DNA from: Caulobacter sp.
Lineage (GTDB): Bacteria; Pseudomonadota; Alphaproteobacteria; Caulobacterales; Caulobacteraceae
Assembly (NCBI GenBank): GCA_014378155.1
Contig: JACMOF010000449.1
Coordinates: 1 to 20,574, forward strand
Direction: 5' to 3'
Length of the DNA stretch: 20,574 nt
Under the pieces are notes generated by a model, which was not told where the DNA came from, did not search any database, and saw only the letters and a program-made list of their open reading frames with translations. Shown here piece after piece: positions 1 to 6,903 of this stretch; positions within the stretch are counted from its first letter, which is position 1; every line of letters starts with the position of its first letter. The translations under genes were made by a program, and so were the position numbers.

Positions 1-221
1 GCGCGAATGCGCTCGGCGATCGCGTCAAGCGCCGTCCATTCCTCGGTGTATTGGCCTTCGAGCAGCACGTGCAGCGCCTGGAAATTGGGGCCGCGTACGT
101 TCCAGTGATAGCCGTGGGTCTTGAGATACAAAGCATAGCTGTCAGCCAGGACCTTGTTCAGGCCTGCGACAATGTCGCTGCGTTGTTTCGTCGTGAAGCC
201 GGTGTTCAGGTTCGCAGCCAT
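1..221 (-). CDS. dps: Dps family DNA-binding/ferritin-like protein (partial, N-terminal part)
   Basis: This is the first 73 codons of a Dps-type mini-ferritin; the rest lies beyond the left edge. Dps proteins form 12-subunit shells that oxidise and store iron, and many bind DNA during starvation or oxidative stress. The translation starts MAANLNTGFTTKQRSDIV and carries the family signature GYHWNVRGPNFQALH, then LDAIAERIR. The His of HWNV, the next His, and the Asp and Glu of LDAIAER match the inter-subunit ferroxidase ligands of known Dps proteins. I chose the ATG at 221 because a GGGAG ribosome-binding site sits 6 bases upstream of it; the in-frame ATG at 227 would leave no spacer. It is divergent from the hybrid kinase, with 81 bases between start codons. 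Confidence 0.88.
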   Translation of the reverse strand, partial: MAANLNTGFTTKQRSDIVAGLNKVLADSYALYLKTHGYHWNVRGPNFQALHVLLEGQYTEEWTALDAIAERIR

Positions 222-302
222 CGTCATCTCCCGTGTTGCGTGTTGCGCGTCTTAGGTAAGCGTGTCCATGCTCTTGGCAAGACGTACGTGCGCCAGGGCC
301 CC

Positions 303-2702
303 ATGAAGTCACAAGAACCACTCGCAACGCAGCAAGGGCGCTTTTCGCCTGATGTGCTGAGCGCGTGGTTGGTGCCCAAGGCGCCGCCGCCCCTTTGGCG
401 GGCGACCCTGGCCACGGTGGCCGCCATCGCCGTCGCGATGGGGCTGCGCATCGCCTTGCTGGGCCTGAGCGGCAGTATCGGCGTCACCCAGGCCTTTTTC
501 CCGGCGATGATTCTGGTCACGCTCTATACCGGCTGGCGTTGGGGCGTCGCGCCACTGGTCGCCGGGGCGGTTTTTGCCTGGTGGCTGTGGGGCGGAGGGC
601 AAGGCGAGGGCCTTGACGAGAGCGAGATCGCCACCCTGGTGCTGTTCGTGGTTTCAGGGGCGATCACCATCGTCGTGGCCGAGGGGCTGCGCATCGCCCT
701 CGTCAGCCTCGCCCTGGCCCGCCGCCTCCAGACCAAGGCCGAGCTTCGCCTAGAGATGACACAGACCGCAGCCGGCGTGGGTCCCTGGGAATGGGACTTG
801 CTGAACAACGAGCTGCAGCTGTCGCCCGCCGCGCGCAAGAACCTGGGCGTCACCACGGCGAGTCCGCTCGACCTGGCCGGCCTGCTGGATTTGGTCCATC
901 CCGACGATCGCGTCATGATGGCGGCCCGTATCCGCGAAGCCGTGAAGACCGGGCCGCTCTATGAGGTCGAATATCGGCTGATCGGCGCGCCCGGCGGCGA
1001 GCGCTGGATCCACGGACGCGGCGAGGTGTATCGCGACGCGGAAGGCCGCGCCACTAAGGTTCTCGGCGTCAATTTCGACGTCACCACGCGCCGCCAGGCC
1101 GAGGAGAGCCTGCGCGAGAGCGAAGCGCGTTTCCGCTCCCTGGCCGACAGCGCCCCGGCCTTGATGTGGATCAGCGGCGAGGATGGCGTGCGGATCTTTG
1201 TCAACGCCGCCTATGTGGACTTCGCCGGAGTGACCTTTGAAGACGCCTTGATCCTGGACTGGCGCTCGCGGCTGCACGCCGACGACCTGCAGGTCATTCT
1301 CAAGGCCCAGATTTCCGGCGAGGCGTCGCGCAAGCCCTTCAGCCTAGAGGGCCGCTACCGGCGGTTCGACGGCGAGATGCGCTGGCTGAAATCGTTCTCC
1401 CAGCCGCGCCACGGGCCAGGCCAGGTGTTCAACGGCTTCATCGGCATCGCCTTCGACTTCACGGACACCAAGGAGGCCGAGGCCAAGCTGACCAACCTCA
1501 ATGAGCTGCTGGCCGACCGCGTGCAGGAAGCCCTGTCCGAGCGCGATGTCGCCCAGGCCGCCCTGACCCAATCCCAAAAGCTTGAGGCCATCGGCCAGCT
1601 GACCGGCGGGGTGGCTCACGACTTCAACAACCTGCTGACGGTGATCATCGGCGCGCTGGACGTGCTGCAGCGCAATCCCCAAGATGAAACGCGGCGTGAG
1701 CGGATGGTGAGCGCCGCCCAGGCCGCAGCGCGGCGCGGCGAAAAGCTGACCCAGCATCTGCTCGCCTTCGCTCGCCGCCAGCCGTTACATCCCGAAATCT
1801 GCCGCATCGACGCGATGATCGTCGATAGCGAGAGCCTGCTGCGCCGCGCCATCGGCGAGGGCCTGACGCTCAGCCTCGACCTTCAGGCGGGCGAGCGCAC
1901 GACCCTGACCGATTCCGGCCAATTCGAGGCCGCCCTGCTGAACATGGTGGTCAACGCCCGCGACGCCACGCCGCCTGGCGGCGCCATCGCCATCCTTTCC
2001 GCAGCGGTGGACCTGGCCGAGCCCCGGGGTGAGCTGCCGGCCGGCCGCTATCTGCGCGTCGCCGTGCGCGACACCGGAGCCGGCATGGACGCCAAAACCA
2101 TGGAGCGGGCCTTCGAGCCGTTCTACACTACCAAGCCGGTCGGCAAGGGCACGGGGCTGGGCCTGTCGCAGGTCTATGGCTTCGCCCGGCAGAGCGGCGG
2201 CGAGGTGACGATCGACTCCACTGTCGGCGAAGGCACGACCGTGGCCATGACGCTGCCGGTGCGCGAGGCCTTCTCGAGCGTTGAGGTCCTGAGCGTGGCG
2301 CCGCCGGCCACCCGCGCCACCGCCCATGTGCTGCTGGTCGAGGACGACGTCGAGGTCGGCGACCTGATCGAGGCCATGCTCGACGAGCTGGGCCACATGG
2401 TCAGCCGGGCGGCCAGCGCCGATCAGGCCCTGGCCATCACGCGCGCCGATCCCACCCTGGCCCTGGTGATCACCGACGTGATGATGCCTGGGGGCAAGAG
2501 CGGGGTCGATCTGGCCATCGCCCTGTCGCACGAGCGTCCGGATCTGCCGATCCTGCTCAGTTCGGGCTATGCCGGCCAGGAATTGGTCCGCGCCCACGAG
2601 ACTTCCTGGCCCCTGCTACGCAAGCCCTATGCCCTCGACGCCCTCGCCAGGGCCATGGCCGACGCCTGGGACAGGCGCCCACCGAACCAGGCGGTGGGGT
2701 GA
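303..2702 (+). CDS. Membrane-bound PAS hybrid sensor histidine kinase with C-terminal receiver
   Basis: A 799-residue hybrid two-component kinase. Order of parts: a hydrophobic N-terminal block (about residues 30-140, several membrane helices, resembling DUF4118/MASE-type sensors); two PAS domains (about 145-265 and 270-395); a short coiled linker; HisKA with the H-box GQLTGGVAHDFNNLL (predicted phospho-His 439); HATPase with N-box NMVVNARDA, DTGAGM and GKGTGLGLS; and a receiver with ITDVMMPGGKSG (predicted phospho-Asp 725) and a LLRKPY lysine motif. All catalytic residues look intact. The frame stays open upstream to 51, but that stretch is antisense to dps, so I placed the start at the ATG at 303. 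The ribosome-binding site there is weak. No cognate response regulator lies beside it, so phosphotransfer probably goes elsewhere, or to a phosphotransferase via the receiver. The signal sensed is unknown. Confidence 0.9.
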   Translation: MKSQEPLATQQGRFSPDVLSAWLVPKAPPPLWRATLATVAAIAVAMGLRIALLGLSGSIGVTQAFFPAMILVTLYTGWRWGVAPLVAGAVFAWWLWGGGQGEGLDESEIATLVLFVVSGAITIVVAEGLRIALVSLALARRLQTKAELRLEMTQTAAGVGPWEWDLLNNELQLSPAARKNLGVTTASPLDLAGLLDLVHPDDRVMMAARIREAVKTGPLYEVEYRLIGAPGGERWIHGRGEVYRDAEGRATKVLGVNFDVTTRRQAEESLRESEARFRSLADSAPALMWISGEDGVRIFVNAAYVDFAGVTFEDALILDWRSRLHADDLQVILKAQISGEASRKPFSLEGRYRRFDGEMRWLKSFSQPRHGPGQVFNGFIGIAFDFTDTKEAEAKLTNLNELLADRVQEALSERDVAQAALTQSQKLEAIGQLTGGVAHDFNNLLTVIIGALDVLQRNPQDETRRERMVSAAQAAARRGEKLTQHLLAFARRQPLHPEICRIDAMIVDSESLLRRAIGEGLTLSLDLQAGERTTLTDSGQFEAALLNMVVNARDATPPGGAIAILSAAVDLAEPRGELPAGRYLRVAVRDTGAGMDAKTMERAFEPFYTTKPVGKGTGLGLSQVYGFARQSGGEVTIDSTVGEGTTVAMTLPVREAFSSVEVLSVAPPATRATAHVLLVEDDVEVGDLIEAMLDELGHMVSRAASADQALAITRADPTLALVITDVMMPGGKSGVDLAIALSHERPDLPILLSSGYAGQELVRAHETSWPLLRKPYALDALARAMADAWDRRPPNQAVG

Positions 2703-2720
2703 GGGTCAGCCCAGGTCAGC

Positions 2721-2745
2721 CGTTCGCCGGCTTACCCGGCGCGCG
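2721..2745. terminator. Short GC hairpin between convergent genes, possible terminator
   Basis: A 6-bp perfect stem, CGCCGG with CCGGCG around the 5-base loop CTTAC, lies in the 43-base gap between the kinase stop and the stop of the opposing small gene. There is no T-run on either strand, so intrinsic termination is uncertain. Confidence 0.25.
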
Positions 2746-3075
2746 TCAGGCGCCGGTGGCGTCCACGACGATAGCCACCGTCTTGCCTCGAGAAAGCGGG
2801 TCCCACCCCGCCTCGATGGCGGATGCGATGGCCTTCGCAACGAGGTCCGGAGCGATTTGCGAGGCCTTGAGAACGGGCGCCCCGTACCGAGGCTCGGGGC
2901 CAGGCGGAAACTCCATCACGGCTTCGCGCTGCCCTTCCTTGTGACGCGCGGCGATCGCCATGCCATGCCGTGACGCGGTGTCGCTGGACCATCCGGGCAG
3001 GCGGTGAAGTCGCCAGACAAAAGGCTGTCCGCCAACTTCGATCTCAAGGTCAGGGCTTTGCTTGGTTCGTGCCAT
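2746..3075 (-). CDS. Hypothetical protein, 109 aa
   Basis: I do not recognise a named family. The protein starts MARTKQSPDLEIEVGG and reads as a soluble, mixed alpha/beta protein without signal peptide or membrane segment. A basic, His-rich middle (RLHRLPGWSSDTASRHG) is followed by a probable helix (LKASQIAPDLVAKAIASAIEAG) and a hydrophobic beta-like end (KTVAIVVDA). Third-position GC and amino-acid composition look like real coding sequence, unlike the overlapping frames. An AGGA lies about 12 bases upstream of the ATG, somewhat far. It faces the hybrid kinase tail to tail, and its upstream region points toward the nad control region. Its function cannot be inferred from context. Confidence 0.62.
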   Translation of the reverse strand: MARTKQSPDLEIEVGGQPFVWRLHRLPGWSSDTASRHGMAIAARHKEGQREAVMEFPPGPEPRYGAPVLKASQIAPDLVAKAIASAIEAGWDPLSRGKTVAIVVDATGA

Positions 3076-3384
3076 GTACGGGTGTTATCCTGGCCAGCCC
3101 GTCCAGGCCACCCCGTCGCGGGCCTTGGGGGTTCGAAAGGGCGGTCGAGCGCCCGCGATGCCCTCGACACGGCTCCAACGGGTTCGCCGCAGCTTAGCTG
3201 GCGTCGGCCACCGCCGCGCGCCGCGCCTACCCGTGAACCGCCCATTGGGCCGCTGTAGACGCCGCCCTAGGATCCTCGGTCGAACGACTGTCGCCTGGTG
3301 TTGCTCGGCTCGAAACCGCCTGAAAGTCAGAGACGGTCACAACGCATCACCGGCAGGGCGGTCGGGCGAATCTTACAGGACGAT
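3076..3384. other. Gene-free spacer upstream of the nad promoter
   Basis: About 300 bases with no convincing gene on either strand; the open frames crossing it have poor, low-complexity translations rich in Arg and Pro. A small GGGCG/CGCCC inverted repeat occurs near 3144-3157, and a GANTC (CcrM-type) methylation site is at 3368-3372, just upstream of the nad -35 box. I saw no tRNA or other RNA fold I could defend. Confidence 0.4.
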
Positions 3385-3412
3385 TTGCAATCGGCGACGG
3401 AAGGTCTATATC
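3385..3412 (+). promoter_or_regulatory. Predicted housekeeping promoter of the nad operon
   Basis: A -35 like TTGCAAT (3385-3391) and an extended -10 TCTATATC (3405-3412) are separated by 13 bases. This fits the published Caulobacter housekeeping pattern (TTGACGS, 10-14 bases, GCTANAWC): the -10 matches at 7 of 8 positions and the -35 is partial. The transcript would begin near 3419, giving an untranslated leader of about 108 bases before nadA that contains both operator-like palindromes and the hairpin. Confidence 0.6.
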
Positions 3413-3426
3413 TGATCCGTGGGTTT

Positions 3427-3441
3427 TGCTCAATTTCAGCA
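3427..3441. promoter_or_regulatory. Operator-like palindrome 1 upstream of nadA
   Basis: TGCTCAATTTCAGCA, flanked so that TTTTGCT and AGCAAAA form perfect 7-base arms over 3424-3444. It agrees at 13 of 15 positions with the palindrome at 3498-3512 near the nadA start, so the two look like copies of one protein-binding site. It lies just downstream of the predicted transcription start, where a bound repressor would block initiation or elongation. The likely regulator type is an NAD-pathway repressor such as NadQ of alphaproteobacteria; that identity is inference. Confidence 0.55.
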
Positions 3442-3450
3442 AAAGCCGTG

Positions 3451-3484
3451 ACGCCGATGGGCTCTCCGTCCTCCGGCGTTTTTT
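3451..3484 (+). terminator. Intrinsic-terminator-like hairpin in the nad leader
   Basis: ACGCCG (3451-3456) pairs with CGGCGT (3474-3479), and the stem runs directly into six T residues (3479-3484). It lies between the two operator-like palindromes, inside the predicted nadA leader. It could be an attenuator controlling read-through into nadA, or simply block upstream transcripts. The stem is short and the loop is 17 bases, so strength is uncertain. I saw no obvious competing antiterminator or leader peptide. Confidence 0.45.
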
Positions 3485-3496
3485 GAGACCCTGGAA

Positions 3497-3513
3497 ATGC
3501 TCAGTTTGAGCAT
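3497..3513. promoter_or_regulatory. Operator-like palindrome 2 just upstream of nadA
   Basis: A perfect inverted repeat with 7-base arms: ATGCTCA, spacer GTT, TGAGCAT. It ends 13 bases before the nadA ATG and abuts its ribosome-binding site. The ATG inside it (3497) is in frame with nadA but is best read as part of the operator. The centre-to-centre distance to palindrome 1 is 71 bases, close to seven helical turns, which would suit cooperative or looping repression. Confidence 0.65.
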
Positions 3514-3526
3514 AAGAGAGGATCAG

Positions 3527-4612
3527 ATGGCCGACGGTTTTGCGCCCCTCGCTTTCAATGCCGATGTCGAAGCCGAAACCGCCGCCGCATGGAACAAGGT
3601 CAAGCACCATGTCACGCCGCTGGAATGGCAGATTCACGCGCCCTTGATCAGCGAGATCAACCGGTTGAAGCGCGAGAAAAACGCCGTCATCCTGGCCCAC
3701 AACTACATGACGCCGGAGATCTTCCACGGCGTGGGCGACTTCGTCGGCGACAGCCTGGCCCTGGCCCGCGAGGCCGCCCAGTGCGACGCGGCCGTCATCG
3801 TCCAGGCCGGCGTCCACTTCATGGCCGAGACCAGCAAGGTGCTGGCGCCCGACAAGCGCGTGCTGATCCCCGACCTGCGGGCCGGCTGCTCTTTGGCCTC
3901 CTCGATCACGGGCGCCGATGTTCGGCTGATCAAGGCGCGTCATCCGGGCGTCCCAGTCGTCACCTATGTCAACACCACCGCCGACGTGAAGGCCGAGACC
4001 GACATCTGCTGCACCAGCGCCAACGCCGTGCAGGTGGTGGAGTGGGCGGCCCGCGAATGGGGCGTCGACAAGGTGATCCTGATCCCCGACGAGTTCCTGG
4101 CCCGCAACGTGGCGCGCCAGACCTCGGTGAAGATCATCGCCTGGGCCGGCCGCTGCGAGGTGCACGAGCGCTTCAACGCCCAGGACATCGCCGACATGCG
4201 CGCAGCCTATCCCGGCGCCGAGATCCTGGCTCACCCCGAATGCCCGACCGAGATCCTGGAAGCCGTCGATTTCGCCGGCTCGACGGCGGCGATGAACGAC
4301 TATGTCGCTCTGCGCAAGCCCAGGCAGGTGGTGCTGATCACCGAGTGCTCGATGGCCTCCAACGTCCAGGCGGAGTCGCCCGGCACCCAGTTCATCGGCC
4401 CCTGCAACCTGTGTCCGCACATGAAGCGGATTAGCCTCCAGAACATCCACGACGCGCTGGTCCACGACCGCTACGAAGTGACCGTCGATCCGGCCATCGC
4501 CGTCCGCGCCCGCCTGGCCGTGCAGCGGATGATCGACCTGCCGCCGCCGCTGGTTCCGGCGCGGTATGACCTGGTGAAGGCCAAGCATCATGTGGATGTG
4601 GAGATGATCTAG
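3527..4612 (+). CDS. nadA: Quinolinate synthase NadA
   Basis: A 361-residue NadA. It condenses iminoaspartate (made by NadB) with dihydroxyacetone phosphate to give quinolinate, using a [4Fe-4S] cluster in the cytoplasm. Supporting motifs are AHNYMTPEI, VGDSLALAREA, AGVHFMAETSKVL, NTTADVKAE, HPECPTEI and ITECSMASN. Predicted cluster cysteines are Cys121 (RAGCSLASS), Cys210 (GRCEVHERF) and Cys296 or Cys293 (CNLCPHM), the three-Cys spacing expected for the family. I chose the ATG at 3527 because AGAGGA lies just upstream; the in-frame ATG at 3497 falls in an operator palindrome. First gene of nadA-nadB-uma2-nadC, probably repressed when NAD precursors are plentiful. Confidence 0.96.
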   Translation: MADGFAPLAFNADVEAETAAAWNKVKHHVTPLEWQIHAPLISEINRLKREKNAVILAHNYMTPEIFHGVGDFVGDSLALAREAAQCDAAVIVQAGVHFMAETSKVLAPDKRVLIPDLRAGCSLASSITGADVRLIKARHPGVPVVTYVNTTADVKAETDICCTSANAVQVVEWAAREWGVDKVILIPDEFLARNVARQTSVKIIAWAGRCEVHERFNAQDIADMRAAYPGAEILAHPECPTEILEAVDFAGSTAAMNDYVALRKPRQVVLITECSMASNVQAESPGTQFIGPCNLCPHMKRISLQNIHDALVHDRYEVTVDPAIAVRARLAVQRMIDLPPPLVPARYDLVKAKHHVDVEMI

Positions 4613-4617
4613 AAAAC

Positions 4618-4746
4618 CCTTCCCTTCGCCCCTTGCGGGGGAAGGTGGCCGCGAAGCGGTCGGATGGGGGGTGTCGGCGCAGACGTCCAAATCAGCGCCG
4701 ACACCCCCACCCCAATCCCTCCCCGCAAGGGGGAGGGGCTTCGGAG
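4618..4746. repeat. Large nested palindromic element between nadA and nadB
   Basis: The nadA-nadB gap is almost wholly occupied by an inverted-repeat element. The inner stem is 14 bp, perfect: GGGGGTGTCGGCGC (4667-4680) with GCGCCGACACCCCC (4695-4708) around a 14-base loop. Outer arms CCTTGCGGGG (about 4631-4640) and CCCCGCAAGG (4721-4730) also pair, extending into G/C-rich flanks. No terminal T-run follows. It resembles intergenic palindromic units of GC-rich genomes and has a C/G-run character like the element at 11150-11263. In the nad transcript it would fold strongly and could stabilise nadA mRNA or reduce read-through to nadB. Confidence 0.75.
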
Positions 4747-4756
4747 TGAGCTTGAG

Positions 4757-6277
4757 ATGATTGAGCACCGCATTACCTTCGATGGCCCCGTGATCCTCGG
4801 GGCGGGCCTGGCGGGTCTCACAGCCGCCCTTGCGGCCGCGCCGCGCCGGGCGCTCGTGCTGTCGCCGACGCCGCTGGCGACCGGCTGCTCCAGCGCCTGG
4901 GCGCAGGGCGGCATGGCTGCGGCCCTGTCGAACGAGGACGCTCCCGCCCTGCATGCCGCAGACACCATGGCGGCCGGCGCGGGTCTATGCGATCCGGCGG
5001 CCGTCGCGCTATTGACCACCGAAGGCCCGGACGCGGTTCGCGCCCTCGCCGCCCTCGGAGCCCCGTTCGACCGGCAAGCCAATGGCGACTTCGTGCTCAG
5101 CCTGGAAGCCGCTCACGCCAAGGCCCGGGTTGCCCGGGTCGGCGGCGACGGGGCCGGCGCGGCGATCATGGCGGCCGTCATCGCCGCTGTCCGCGCCGCG
5201 CCCTCTATCGAGGTCCGTGAGAACGCTCGCGCCCGCCGGTTGCTCCAGGACGCGACCGGTCGCGTGGTCGGCGTGTTGGCCGAAGTCGGCGGCAAGCTTG
5301 TCGAGATCCACGCCGCCAGCGTCATCCTGGCGACCGGCGGGGTCGGCGGCCTCTACGCGGTCACAACCACCCCGGCCGAAGTGCGCGGCGAGGGCCTGGG
5401 CCTGGCCGCCCTGGCCGGGGCAGAAATCGCCGATCCGGAGTTCGTGCAGTTCCATCCCACGGCCATCGACATCGGCCGCGACCCCGCGCCCCTGGCCACC
5501 GAGGCCCTGCGCGGCGAAGGGGCGATCCTGCGCAATACGGATGGCCGCGCCTTCATGGCCGACTATCACACGGCTCGCGAGCTGGCGCCGCGCGACGTGG
5601 TGGCCCGCGCCATCCACGCCGAGCGCTCGGCCGGACGCGGCGCTCTCCTGGACGCCACCACGGCGGTCGGCGCCCACTTCCCGCAGGAGTTCCCGGCCGT
5701 GTTTGCCGCCTGCATGAGCGCGGGGATCGACCCGCGCATCCAGCCGATCCCGGTGACTCCGGCGGTGCACTATCACATGGGCGGCGTGGCGACGGACCTC
5801 GACGGCCGCGCCAGCCTGCCGGGCCTGCTGGCGGCCGGCGAGTGCGCCAGCACGGGCGTGCACGGCGCCACCCGCCTGGCCTCCAACAGCCTGCTGGAGG
5901 CGGCCGTGTTCGGCGCCCGGGCCGGGCGCGTGGCGCGCGACCTGGCGATGGGCGGCGAACCTCTGCCGGCCGAGCCCACGCCCGACCTGCCCGACGCCGC
6001 TCTCCAGATCCTGCGCCGGGCGATGAGCCGCGACGCCGGCGTGATCCGCGACGCCGAGGGCCTTTCCCGCCTCGTGACCGTGATCGACGCCTCGCAAACG
6101 GCGCACGGCCTGGCCCCAACCCTGGTCGCCGCCGGCCTGATCGCTCGCGCCGCCCTGGCCCGCGAGGAAAGCCGAGGCGGCCATTTCCGCCGCGATTTCC
6201 CCGCCGCAACCTTGGCCGAGCGCACTTTCATCACCCTGGACAGCGCCGCCGCCGGCTTGCGATACGCGGCGGAATAG
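4757..6277 (+). CDS. nadB: L-aspartate oxidase NadB
   Basis: A 506-residue FAD-dependent L-aspartate oxidase, first step of de novo NAD synthesis: it oxidises aspartate to iminoaspartate for NadA. The N-terminal dinucleotide-binding motif VILGAGLAGLTAALAA (about residues 12-27) is followed by SSAWAQGGMAAAL, the FAD-site strand VILATGGVGGLY, QFHPTAID, LRGEGAILRN and ELAPRDVVARA. The substrate/flavin region HYHMGGVATD and CASTGVHGATRLASNSLLE is intact, as is a helical C-terminal domain. The frame is open upstream to 4664, but that part is the palindromic element; the ATG at 4757 has GGAGTGAG upstream. Second gene of the nad operon. It is separated from the Uma2 gene by 29 bases. Confidence 0.95.
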   Translation: MIEHRITFDGPVILGAGLAGLTAALAAAPRRALVLSPTPLATGCSSAWAQGGMAAALSNEDAPALHAADTMAAGAGLCDPAAVALLTTEGPDAVRALAALGAPFDRQANGDFVLSLEAAHAKARVARVGGDGAGAAIMAAVIAAVRAAPSIEVRENARARRLLQDATGRVVGVLAEVGGKLVEIHAASVILATGGVGGLYAVTTTPAEVRGEGLGLAALAGAEIADPEFVQFHPTAIDIGRDPAPLATEALRGEGAILRNTDGRAFMADYHTARELAPRDVVARAIHAERSAGRGALLDATTAVGAHFPQEFPAVFAACMSAGIDPRIQPIPVTPAVHYHMGGVATDLDGRASLPGLLAAGECASTGVHGATRLASNSLLEAAVFGARAGRVARDLAMGGEPLPAEPTPDLPDAALQILRRAMSRDAGVIRDAEGLSRLVTVIDASQTAHGLAPTLVAAGLIARAALAREESRGGHFRRDFPAATLAERTFITLDSAAAGLRYAAE

Positions 6278-6306
6278 GAGTACGTTTCAGGAACGGAGGC
6301 TCTGCC

Positions 6307-6903
6307 ATGACGGCGACGGATGCGGGTTTCGAAGAGCGCGGCGACAGCGAGTTCCTGTTCGACTTCGATCAGTTTGAACTGATGGACCAGGCGGGCGTGT
6401 TCTCCGGCGTCCAAGGGCGCGTCGAACTGATCGAAGGGAAGATCATCCAGATGGCGCCCGCTTCTGGCGATCATGGCGAGGTTTCCGGGGGCGTTTTCTA
6501 TGCCCTGAAGTCCGCCGCCATGGCGGCTGGCGTCGACAAGCTGCACCGCTTCATCGTCCACGCCACGCTGAAGATTGGTACCTGCAGCGCGCCCGAACCG
6601 GACGTGCTCGTCATAAGGCGCGGCGAAAGCGAAAAGTACGCTCGGGCCGAACAGGCCGTGCTGGTAGCCGAGGTCTCGATCTCAACGCGCGAGAACGACC
6701 TGACGGTGAAGAGCCGCCTCTATGCCAAGGCCAGTGTGCCGGAATATTGGGTGGTTGAGCCGGAAGCCCGCAGGCTGAATGTTTTCCGCGAACCGCAAGC
6801 TGATGGGACCTGGACTTCGACCACCGTCCTCGAAGGCGACGACGCCGCCGTCTCGCCCCTGTTCGCCCCGCAGATCAGCATCGCGCTGTCGGAGTTGTTT
6901 TGA
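6307..6903 (+). CDS. Uma2 family (DUF820) restriction-endonuclease-fold protein in the nad operon
   Basis: A 198-residue Uma2/DUF820 protein, a family with a PD-(D/E)XK nuclease fold whose cellular role is largely unknown. Family hallmarks: RVELIEGKIIQMAP, a His-containing SGDHGE, EPDVLVI, VLVAEVSISTRENDLTVKSRLYA and VPEYWVVEPEARRL. Asp of EPD, Glu of AEVS and Lys of TVKSR fit the expected catalytic set, so it is not an obviously dead copy. Start ATG 6307 has GGAGG about 8 bases upstream; the longer open frame overlaps nadB and is not used. Its stop overlaps the nadC start by 4 bases, so it is translated with nadC. A link to NAD metabolism is not known for the family. It may be a passenger gene inserted in the operon. 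Confidence 0.88.
   Translation: MTATDAGFEERGDSEFLFDFDQFELMDQAGVFSGVQGRVELIEGKIIQMAPASGDHGEVSGGVFYALKSAAMAAGVDKLHRFIVHATLKIGTCSAPEPDVLVIRRGESEKYARAEQAVLVAEVSISTRENDLTVKSRLYAKASVPEYWVVEPEARRLNVFREPQADGTWTSTTVLEGDDAAVSPLFAPQISIALSELF

Noticed and set aside
51..302. 84-codon N-terminal extension of the hybrid kinase
   Set aside because: It is antisense to the start of the clearly recognisable Dps gene and has no PAS or membrane character; the kinase starts properly at 303.
3347..4954. 535-codon open frame on the minus strand opposite nadA
   Set aside because: It is a His/Gly/Ala-rich shadow of nadA typical of high-GC DNA, runs through the palindromic element, and resembles no protein family.
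5009..6184. 391-codon minus-strand frame opposite nadB
   Set aside because: Low-complexity Gly/Ala/His/Arg translation fully inside a well-supported gene; a GC-driven shadow.
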